In this document: piece by piece, positions 1 to 5,180 of the stretch
Layout of the letters: each line of letters starts with the position of its first letter
How positions within the stretch are numbered: the first letter of the stretch is position 1
Assembly (NCBI GenBank): GCA_035528995.1
Contig: DATKXO010000447.1
Span: forward strand, 1 to 5,180
DNA length: 5,180 bases
Reading direction: 5' to 3'
DNA from: DATKXO01 sp035528995
Lineage (GTDB): Bacteria; Planctomycetota; Phycisphaerae; UBA1845
The notes under the pieces: generated by a model
Databases searched by the model: none
What the model saw: only the letters and a program-made list of their open reading frames with translations
Told to the model about the DNA's origin: nothing
Made by a program: the position numbers and the translations under genes

Positions 1-1947
1 ATCGAGCGCGGAGCGACCCACTACACGCACTGGTTCCAGCCCTTGACCGGGAACACGGCCGAGAAGCACGACTCGCTGGTGATGCCGGACGGCCAGGGCG
101 GGATGGTCTACGCCCTTTCCGGCGAGGACCTTTGCCAAGGCGAACCGGATGCGTCCAGCTTCCCCTCGGGCGGGCTGCGGGCCACGTTCGAAGCCCGCGG
201 ATACACGGCCTGGGACGCCACCAGCCCGGCCTTCCTGAACCGCGGCGAGAACAGCGTAACGCTGTGCATACCGACGGCCTTCGTCTCCTGGAACGGGGAC
301 GCCCTGGACCAGAAGACCCCCCTGCTTCGGTCCATGCAGACACTCTCCCAGCAGGCCCTGCGTATCCTCCGCATCTTCGGGACCGACCGGGGCGTCCGCC
401 GCGTGTACACGACGGTCGGTGCCGAGCAGGAGTACTTCCTGATCGACCACAAGCTGTACCACGCCCGGCCGGACCTGGTCACCTGCGACCGCACCCTGTT
501 CGGAGCCAAGCCGCCCAAGGGTCAGCAGCTCAACGACCACTACTTCGGCTCGATCCCGCCCCGCATGCTGGCTTTCATGGCCGAGGTCGAGCACGAGCTG
601 TACCGAGTGGGCGTACCGGTCAAGACTCGGCACAACGAGGTCGCCCCCGGTCAGTACGAGATCGCTCCCCTGTTCGAGAACTCCAACGTGGCCTGCGACC
701 ACCAGATGCTGATGATGGAGACGCTGCGGCGCGTCGCCCCCCGCTACGGGCTGCAGGCTATTCTCCACGAGAAGCCGTTCGCCGGCCTCAACGGGTCGGG
801 CAAACACAACAACTGGTCCATGGCCACCGACACCGGCGTCAACCTGCTCGACCCGCAGGAGGATGCCCACACCAACATGCAGTTTCTGGTGTTCCTCTGC
901 GCGGTGATCCGGGCGATCGACCTGCACGCCGACATCCTGCGGGCGTCGGTCGCCTCGGCCGGCAACGACTACCGGCTCGGCGGGCACGAGGCCCCGCCGG
1001 CGATCATCTCCATCTTCCTGGGCGACATGCTGACCGACATCGTCGAGCAGCTCGAGAAGGGCATGCCGCGGCGAACGCTCAAGGGCGGCGCGTTGAAGCT
1101 GGGCGCCCGAACCCTGCCCCAGATCCCGCGGCACTCCGGGGACCGCAACCGGACCTCACCGGTCGCCTTCACCGGCAACAGATTCGAGTTCCGCGCCGTG
1201 GGCGCGTCGGCCACCTCCGCCTGGCCCAACACAGTCATGAACACGATCGTGGCCGAGTCGCTTGACTTCCTGGCTACGGAACTGGAAACCGCGATCGGCG
1301 AGCGACCGACCCCGACCAAGCTGGAGAATGCGGTCAAGAGGGTCCTCAAGAAGGTGATCAAGACGCACAAGCGGATCATCTTCAACGGTGACAATTACTC
1401 GCCCCAGTGGCACGCCGAGGCGGCCCGGCGAGGTCTGCCGATCCTCAAGAACGGTCTCGAAGCCCTCCCGGTCCTGGCCTCGAGGAAGGCCATCGGTCTG
1501 TTCAAGAAGTGCCGAGTCCTCAACAAAGCCGAGCTCGAGAGCCGCGTGCATGCTTTCCTGGAGAAGTATGCCCTGACCCTGAACATCGAGGCTGAGGCCA
1601 TGGTCCTGCTGGCCCGCCAGGCCATCCTGCCCGCCGCTCTGATGCACCAGACCCGACTGGCCCAGGCGGTCGGGGCCACCCAGGGCGCGGGCGTCGACTG
1701 CCAGACCTCCAAGGCCCTGCTCGAGGAGTTCGTGGACTTGGTCTCGCGCTTCACCACAAAGATCAACGCCTTGGCGGTCGCCCAGAGCCGGGAGCACGAG
1801 GACGTGCTCCAGCACGCCCAACACCTCAAGGCGAAGGTCATCCCGGTGATGGAGGAGCTTCGCGAGCTGGGCGACGAGTTGGAGACTCAGGTGGCCGCCG
1901 AACTCTGGCCCCTGCCGTCCTACCGTGAGGTGCTGTTCACCAAGTAG
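1..1947 (+). CDS. glnN: Type III glutamine synthetase (GSIII), 5'-partial
   Basis: This enzyme joins ammonium to glutamate with ATP to make glutamine, the entry step of cytoplasmic nitrogen assimilation. The frame is open from base 1 and already encodes GSIII sequence (GATHYTHWFQPLTG, then TAEKHD), so the TTG at position 43 is internal and the true start lies upstream. Of the protein, 648 residues are visible; GSIII enzymes are usually about 700-730, so roughly 60-80 N-terminal residues are missing. Numbering from the first visible codon, the landmarks are: QGEPDASSFPSGGLRATFEA near 47-66; the metal-binding GAEQEYFLID with E142 and E144; NEVAPGQYE at 212-220; HEKPFAGLNGSGKHNNWS at 256-273, the catalytic loop with N264 and H269; and NRTSPVAFTGNRFEFR at 383-398 for nucleotide and substrate binding. 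A long helical C-terminal region with WHAEAARRGLPILKN follows, which separates GSIII from the shorter GSI and GSII. No catalytic motif is damaged. The gene ends in TAG and faces the glycosyltransferase gene convergently. No PII gene or ammonium transporter is visible beside it. The family call is very secure. Confidence 0.97.
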   Translation: MERGATHYTHWFQPLTGNTAEKHDSLVMPDGQGGMVYALSGEDLCQGEPDASSFPSGGLRATFEARGYTAWDATSPAFLNRGENSVTLCIPTAFVSWNGDALDQKTPLLRSMQTLSQQALRILRIFGTDRGVRRVYTTVGAEQEYFLIDHKLYHARPDLVTCDRTLFGAKPPKGQQLNDHYFGSIPPRMLAFMAEVEHELYRVGVPVKTRHNEVAPGQYEIAPLFENSNVACDHQMLMMETLRRVAPRYGLQAILHEKPFAGLNGSGKHNNWSMATDTGVNLLDPQEDAHTNMQFLVFLCAVIRAIDLHADILRASVASAGNDYRLGGHEAPPAIISIFLGDMLTDIVEQLEKGMPRRTLKGGALKLGARTLPQIPRHSGDRNRTSPVAFTGNRFEFRAVGASATSAWPNTVMNTIVAESLDFLATELETAIGERPTPTKLENAVKRVLKKVIKTHKRIIFNGDNYSPQWHAEAARRGLPILKNGLEALPVLASRKAIGLFKKCRVLNKAELESRVHAFLEKYALTLNIEAEAMVLLARQAILPAALMHQTRLAQAVGATQGAGVDCQTSKALLEEFVDLVSRFTTKINALAVAQSREHEDVLQHAQHLKAKVIPVMEELRELGDELETQVAAELWPLPSYREVLFTK

Positions 1948-1962
1948 GCGGCGGGAGGTCGA

Positions 1963-1994
1963 AGCCAACCAGCCACAGCGGTGTGGTTCCGGCT
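1963..1994. terminator. Imperfect hairpin between convergent genes, possible bidirectional terminator
   Basis: The 76-nt gap between the two convergent stop codons holds an interrupted inverted repeat. AGCC (1963-1966) pairs with GGCT (1991-1994), AACCA (1967-1971) with TGGTT (1984-1988), and CAC (1974-1976) with GTG (1981-1983), around an AGCG loop. Bulges are GC at 1972-1973 and CC at 1989-1990. This gives 12 base pairs in total. It starts 15 nt after the glnN stop and ends 29 nt from the stop of the opposite gene, a sensible place for a shared terminator. There is no T-run on either strand, so a classical intrinsic terminator is not demonstrated. The placement, not the sequence, is the main argument. 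Confidence 0.35.
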
Positions 1995-2023
1995 CCGAAA
2001 GTCGTCAACCGGCGACGGGAGGA

Positions 2024-3136
2024 TTACTTACCCATCGCGAAGGTGCGACGGCGCAGGGCAAGCTGTCGAAACAACGCCAGGCTCTGCTCGGCCATCGCGC
2101 TGACGGGATGGTGCTCCTTCAGGTAGAGCAACCCCGCAACAGCCAGGGCTCGGGCGTATTCATGGTCGTCCAGAAGCCGGCTGACCCCGTCCGCCAGGGC
2201 TTCCGGGCTGTCGTCCGGGCAGACAACGGCGGTCTCCCCGTCCACACAGTGATCCGCCACACTTCCCGCGCAGGCCACCACGGCCGTCCCCGAGGCCATG
2301 GCCGTCAACGAGTCACTGGATAGCGCCCTTTCCGGCGCCGGGCACACGAAGATGTCCGCCCCGTCCATGATCCGACTGGTCTCGCCCTTGGGCTGGGCGA
2401 ACGTGATCCACTGTGACAACTTGCAGGCGTGGACCCTCCTGCGAAGCTCTCCCTCCGCACGTCCGCGTCCCAGTAGGAAGGACAGCAGCTCGTACCCGCG
2501 GTCACGCAGGATCGAGACCGCCTCGATCAGATGCCCGACGCCGCTGCGGCCGTCCAGCGCCGCGGTGCACAACACGGTCGGGATCCTCCCGGGAGTGCCG
2601 AAACATGTCGGCTTGGCCTGCCGGAGCACGCCCGGGTGAATCACGCTGAGCGCCTCGCGGCGGACCCGTCCCGAAGCGGCGGCCAGGTCGTAGATCGGCC
2701 GGCTGGCGGCAATCACGTGTTGGACGCGCTCCCCGTCCACGTGCTGCAGAGCCCTGACGTCCGCAGTAGCACTGAGGTGCAGCACGAGATCGATCTCAAA
2801 CGCTCGGGCCACGGCCTCGGCCACCCGAAAGCAGCCGCGTGAGAAGGCCTGCACCACGGTCGGCGGCCGGGCAGAGAGCACGTCGAGGATCTGCCCGAGT
2901 CGCTGGCCGCGAAACGGCCAGCTCAGCGCCTGGTGCACGATCATCTCGATAGGCCCCAGAGACAGAGCCTGGGCCTCCGCCGCGGACGACAGCAGGCGGA
3001 CCGGAGCCGTTAGATCCACCAGGCCGACGCACAGGTGCTGGATCACCTCCCACAGCCGCGAGTACACGTCCCGGTCGATGCACAGGGCGATATCCACGGG
3101 GACTTCGGCTGGAGCCGCTTGATCCGGTTCGTCCAT
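2024..3136 (-). CDS. GT4-like (group 1) glycosyltransferase, atypical donor site
   Basis: This 370-residue cytoplasmic-type protein has a GT-B, family GT4-like layout; such enzymes move a sugar from a nucleotide-sugar to a glycan, lipid or small acceptor. The N-terminal acceptor-side half covers about residues 12-170 (VDIALCIDRD through VIHPGV). The C-terminal donor-side Rossmann half begins near 186 (IPTVLCTAALDGRSGVGHLIEAV). It continues with LLGRGRAEGELRRRV at 221-235, ITFAQP at 244-249, DIFVCPAPE at 261-269, LTAMASGTAVVA at 277-288 and DGETAVVCPDDSPEAL at 299-314. No signal peptide or membrane segment is evident. Two usual GT4 donor-site residues look changed: the Lys of the KG step is Ser198, and the second Glu of EX7E (the E of EAMA) is Thr278. 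It may therefore use an unusual donor or be weakly active. The ATG at 3136 is the most upstream possible start, since an in-frame TGA lies at 3170-3172 with no start codon between; it has no Shine-Dalgarno. The gene ends in TAA. Substrate and pathway cannot be told, because no neighbouring glycan gene is present. The fold call is good; function is open. Confidence 0.85.
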   Translation of the reverse strand: MDEPDQAAPAEVPVDIALCIDRDVYSRLWEVIQHLCVGLVDLTAPVRLLSSAAEAQALSLGPIEMIVHQALSWPFRGQRLGQILDVLSARPPTVVQAFSRGCFRVAEAVARAFEIDLVLHLSATADVRALQHVDGERVQHVIAASRPIYDLAAASGRVRREALSVIHPGVLRQAKPTCFGTPGRIPTVLCTAALDGRSGVGHLIEAVSILRDRGYELLSFLLGRGRAEGELRRRVHACKLSQWITFAQPKGETSRIMDGADIFVCPAPERALSSDSLTAMASGTAVVACAGSVADHCVDGETAVVCPDDSPEALADGVSRLLDDHEYARALAVAGLLYLKEHHPVSAMAEQSLALFRQLALRRRTFAMGK

Positions 3137-3145
3137 GGTGGCGCT

Positions 3146-3173
3146 ATGATCGGCTCCACCGCGGGCATGTCAA
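3146..3173 (-). promoter_or_regulatory. Putative promoter of the glycosyltransferase gene
   Basis: Reading leftward, a perfect -35 hexamer TTGACA (3173-3168) is followed after 16 nt by GATCAT (3151-3146), which matches four of six positions of the -10 consensus TATAAT. A start about 7 nt beyond the -10 would fall near 3139, only three or so bases before the ATG at 3136. This would fit the lack of a ribosome binding site. A consensus -35 is notable in GC-rich DNA, but the -10 is weak and a chance match is possible. Confidence 0.35.
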
Positions 3174-3303
3174 CGCCGGGCTGGCCCGCTCAGAAGGACA
3201 GATCCCCGCTCCACGCCGCTGAGGGCACCCCGGTCACAGCCGCCGGCGCCGAGGGGCCGGACCCGACAACTACGCCCGGTTGCGCTCGATCGGTGGCACC
3301 CAT

Positions 3304-3332
3304 TTGCGGAACAGCGCCCGGCCCCCTATCTT
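3304..3332 (+). promoter_or_regulatory. Putative promoter of ribF-nrnA, just before the ribF start codon
   Basis: TTGCGG (3304-3309, three of six matches to TTGACA) and TATCTT (3327-3332, four of six matches to TATAAT) are separated by 17 nt. Transcription would begin near 3339, two or three bases before the ribF ATG at 3342, giving a leaderless or nearly leaderless message. No purine-rich Shine-Dalgarno precedes this ATG, which agrees with such an arrangement. Both hexamers are poor matches, so this is tentative. Confidence 0.28.
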
Positions 3333-3340
3333 CTGGCCGG
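3318..3340. repeat. GC inverted repeat touching the ribF start codon
   Basis: CCGGCC (3318-3323) and GGCCGG (3335-3340) can form a perfect 6-bp stem around an 11-nt loop. The loop contains the TATCTT -10 candidate, and the right arm ends one base before the ATG. As DNA it could be an operator over the promoter; as RNA it could only act if transcription began farther upstream. Short GC palindromes are common by chance in GC-rich genomes, so a role is unproven. Confidence 0.3.
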
Positions 3341-3341
3341 C

Positions 3342-4334
3342 ATGAAAGTGTTCCACGGACTCGATTCGGTGACCCCGGCCCTGACGGCGTCATCGCTGAC
3401 CATCGGCAATTTCGATGGCATGCACCGCGGGCACCAGCGGATCGTCGCCCAGACCATCAGGCTGGCCGCAGATGCGGGCGCACCGGCCGTCGCCCTGACC
3501 TTCGAACCGCACCCGCTGGACATCGTGGCGCCGGAAAGAGCCCCTTCCCGCCTGACCGTGCTGTCCGAGAAACTGGACCAACTGGCCGCCGCCGGCATCG
3601 ACGTCACGGTCGTTGCCCGGGCGGACCGGGCCCTGTTGGCTCTGACGCCCGAGCAGTTCGCCGGACGAATCGTCGAGCGGCTGCATCCGACGTACATCGT
3701 CGAGGGCGCGTCCTTCGGTTTCGGTCGCGGCCGCTCCGGTACAACGGAAACGCTGCGAAAGCTGGGGCCCGGGCACGGTTTCGAGGTCTTCGTCGTCGAC
3801 CCGGTGCAGGTCCATCTGGACAGCGATACCGTCGTGGATATTTCCAGCTCGCTGATCCGTCGGCTGCTTACCGATGGGCAGGTGCACCGAGCCGCCGAGT
3901 GCCTCGGCCGCCCTTATGCCCTGGCCGGTGAGGTCGTCACCGGCGCCAGGCGCGGCGTTCGCCTCGGCTTTCCCACGGCCAACATCGACGTGGGCGGTCA
4001 GCTCGTCCCGGCCGACGGCGTCTACGCCGGGACCGCCCGCCTGGCGGTCGATTCGCCCGCGGGTGCCGGGCAGTGGCCGGCCGCCGTCAGTATCGGCTCG
4101 ACGCCGACCTTCCAGGAATCCGGGGAACAGATCCAGCGGCGGGTCGAGGCCCACCTGCTCGACGCAGACCCGGACACCGACCTTTACGGGCAGGAGATTC
4201 GTCTCGATTTCGGCGTTCGGCTGCGAGGTCAGGAGAGGTTCGAGTCGCCGGACGGGCTTCAAGCGCAAATCGCCCGCGACGTGGAAGCCGTGCGGCGTTA
4301 CACTCGCGGCGAAAGCTCCCGCCTCGAACCATAA
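3342..4334 (+). CDS. ribF: Bifunctional riboflavin kinase / FAD synthetase
   Basis: RibF phosphorylates riboflavin to FMN and then adenylates FMN to FAD, both ATP-dependent cytoplasmic steps that supply flavin cofactors. The 330 residues cover the complete two-domain protein, close to the usual 300-330. The N-terminal FMN adenylyltransferase domain shows TIGNFDGMHRGH at 20-31, the nucleotidyltransferase HxGH-type signature (H28, H31), then TFEPHP at 53-58, EGASFGFGRGRSG at 121-133 and ISSSLIR at 167-173. The C-terminal riboflavin kinase domain begins near 189 and carries the GFPTAN motif at 209-214 for ATP/metal binding, DGVYAG at 225-230, and VEAHLLD at 268-274 with E269 as the expected catalytic base. 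All key residues are present. The ATG start gives the typical family N-terminus (MKVFHGL) and has no Shine-Dalgarno. The downstream nrnA-like gene follows after 17 nt, so the two probably form an operon. ribF more often sits near truB and rbfA; these are not in view. The loop at 121-133 begins EGAS where many homologues have a GxDF-type sequence, a mild variation. Confidence 0.97.
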   Translation: MKVFHGLDSVTPALTASSLTIGNFDGMHRGHQRIVAQTIRLAADAGAPAVALTFEPHPLDIVAPERAPSRLTVLSEKLDQLAAAGIDVTVVARADRALLALTPEQFAGRIVERLHPTYIVEGASFGFGRGRSGTTETLRKLGPGHGFEVFVVDPVQVHLDSDTVVDISSSLIRRLLTDGQVHRAAECLGRPYALAGEVVTGARRGVRLGFPTANIDVGGQLVPADGVYAGTARLAVDSPAGAGQWPAAVSIGSTPTFQESGEQIQRRVEAHLLDADPDTDLYGQEIRLDFGVRLRGQERFESPDGLQAQIARDVEAVRRYTRGESSRLEP

Positions 4335-4351
4335 GCCACCGAAAGCAGCTC

Positions 4352-5180
4352 ATGAACCGATCGAACACCACCATCAATACGAACGACTTCATCCGGGTGG
4401 CCAACCTGGTCTCTTCCTGGCGGCGGCCCGTGTTGCTCACCCACACCAACCCCGATGGCGACGCGCTGGGCTGCCTGCTGGCCATGCGGTCCATCCTGCG
4501 GTCGCTCGGTGCCGTTCCCCGGCCCCTGCTGTATGAGTCGCCGCCGCCGCGCTATGCCTGGGCCTTGGAGCAGGAGTCGATCGAGGTGCTCACCGGGCCC
4601 GCTGACGCCGCTCTGGCCGGCGCCGACGGCGTCCTGGTCCTCGACACCTGCACGCATTCGCAACTCGAGCCGGTTGCGGAATGCCTCAAACGCACGCTGC
4701 TGCCCAAGGTGGCCCTGGATCACCACGTGACCCGCGACCTCTCGGTGGATGACTTCCTGATCGACGAGACGGCCAGCGCCGCCTGTCTCATCGTGGCTGA
4801 GTGGGCCGAAGCGGCCGGCTGGACATTGGACGATGACGCCCGACTGGCGATCTACCTTGGGATCGCGACCGATACCGGCTGGTTCCGCTTCGCCAACACC
4901 GACGCCCGGACGCTGGCAGCGGCCGCCGAACTCACCCGCGAAGGTCTGTCGCCGGCGGCCCTGTTTGAGCAACTGTACCAGCGTGAGACCGCGGCCCGAT
5001 TCCGCCTGCTGGCCGAAGTTCTAGGGACGGTCGAGCTGCACCACGAGAGTCGCCTGGCCGTCATGACCGTCACCCGGGACATGCTGACCCGCACGGGGGC
5101 CGATCGCCGCGACACCGAGGACATGATCAACTACCCGCTACAGATCGGGGCCGTCCAGGTGTCCGTGCTGCTGGTCGAGC
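4352..5180 (+). CDS. nrnA: DHH-family phosphoesterase, NrnA-like nanoRNase/pAp phosphatase, 3'-partial
   Basis: NrnA-type enzymes degrade very short RNA oligonucleotides (nanoRNA) to mononucleotides and often also dephosphorylate 3'-phosphoadenosine 5'-phosphate (pAp) to AMP; they are cytoplasmic and Mn-dependent. From the ATG, 276 codons are visible before the window ends; the family is usually about 310-340 residues, so some 40-60 are missing. The DHH domain motifs appear in order: THTNPDGDALG at 30-40 (metal ligands H31, D35, D37), VLDTC at 96-100 (D98), ALDHHVT at 121-127 (the DHH signature D123-H124-H125), ETASAACLI at 139-147, and GIATDTGWFRFANT at 170-183 (D174). Start of the DHHA1 substrate-binding domain is seen after about 230; its Gly/His-rich motif would lie beyond the window. 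No start codon lies in frame between the ribF stop and this ATG. Only a weak GAAAG (4341-4345) could serve as a ribosome binding site, so translation may be coupled to ribF 17 nt upstream. The family is secure; substrate preference between nanoRNA and pAp cannot be decided from sequence. Confidence 0.93.
   Translation, partial: MNRSNTTINTNDFIRVANLVSSWRRPVLLTHTNPDGDALGCLLAMRSILRSLGAVPRPLLYESPPPRYAWALEQESIEVLTGPADAALAGADGVLVLDTCTHSQLEPVAECLKRTLLPKVALDHHVTRDLSVDDFLIDETASAACLIVAEWAEAAGWTLDDDARLAIYLGIATDTGWFRFANTDARTLAAAAELTREGLSPAALFEQLYQRETAARFRLLAEVLGTVELHHESRLAVMTVTRDMLTRTGADRRDTEDMINYPLQIGAVQVSVLLVE

Larger units (their letters stand above)
3137..3341. other. Divergent intergenic region (205 nt) between the glycosyltransferase gene and ribF
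   Basis: This GC-rich spacer separates two divergently transcribed genes and should hold both promoters. No conserved FMN riboswitch (RFN element) could be recognised upstream of ribF, nor a tRNA or a convincing small gene. The reading frames that cross it in either direction continue antisense or out of frame into the flanking genes and resemble no known protein. A TATGAT (3145-3150, + strand) resembles a -10, but the nearest -35-like TTGATC (3119-3124) is 20 nt away and lies inside the glycosyltransferase gene, so it is weak. The middle part, about 3175-3300, shows nothing further that I can name. Confidence 0.6.

Noticed and set aside
43..45. TTG as the start codon of glnN
   Set aside because: The frame is open to base 1 and the 14 codons before it encode the conserved GSIII sequence GATHYTHWFQP, so the real start is outside the window.
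132..1265. Long + strand open frame inside glnN
   Set aside because: It is rich in Arg, Pro and Gly, resembles no protein, and lies wholly over strongly conserved GSIII sequence; it is the usual frame shadow in GC-rich DNA.
1156..1968. Long antisense open frame over the 3' part of glnN
   Set aside because: It has no recognisable domain, mirrors the codon pattern of glnN and overlaps conserved motifs on the other strand.
3137..3341. FMN riboswitch or small RNA gene upstream of ribF
   Set aside because: None of the conserved RFN blocks could be found by eye, and no tRNA-like or other known RNA pattern was seen; a covariance search could still overturn this.
3035..3931. 298-codon + strand frame spanning the divergent spacer and the first half of ribF
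   Set aside because: Its translation is low-complexity Arg/Pro/Gly-rich and conflicts with both the glycosyltransferase and ribF, which carry clear family motifs.
3390..4268. 292-codon antisense frame over ribF
   Set aside because: It has no recognisable motif and lies entirely under a complete, conserved ribF.
4298..4972. Antisense frame over the ribF end and the nrnA-like gene
   Set aside because: It is opposed by the intact DHH motifs on the + strand and shows no family features of its own.

Overview
The window is a stretch of GC-rich bacterial chromosome (about two thirds G+C by eye) with four protein-coding genes and very little intergenic DNA. In order they are: a type III glutamine synthetase (glnN, 5' end outside the window) on the + strand; a GT4-like glycosyltransferase on the - strand, convergent with glnN; and, divergent from it, ribF (FAD synthetase/riboflavin kinase) followed by an nrnA-type DHH phosphoesterase that runs off the 3' end. 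No tRNA, rRNA, CRISPR array, insertion sequence or phage-like sequence was seen.

Taxonomy is inferred from composition and protein style only. High GC, a GSIII-type glutamine synthetase, a lack of Shine-Dalgarno sequences and the form of the ribF nucleotide-binding loop (EGASFGFGRGRSG) all suit Planctomycetota, perhaps a Phycisphaerae-like lineage. Verrucomicrobia or another GC-rich phylum cannot be excluded.

Layout. Positions 1-1947: glnN, ammonium assimilation. Positions 1948-2023: short convergent spacer with an imperfect 12-bp hairpin that could end transcription from both sides. Positions 2024-3136: glycosyltransferase, reading leftward. Positions 3137-3341: divergent spacer holding weak promoter-like elements for both flanking genes, each placed so that the transcript would start almost at the start codon. 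Positions 3342-5180: ribF and nrnA, 17 nt apart and probably co-transcribed; they make FMN/FAD and degrade nanoRNA/pAp respectively.

The window looks like ordinary housekeeping DNA, and I found no convincing new system. The points most worth a second look are the eroded donor-site signature of the glycosyltransferase and the apparent leaderless architecture of the divergent promoter region.
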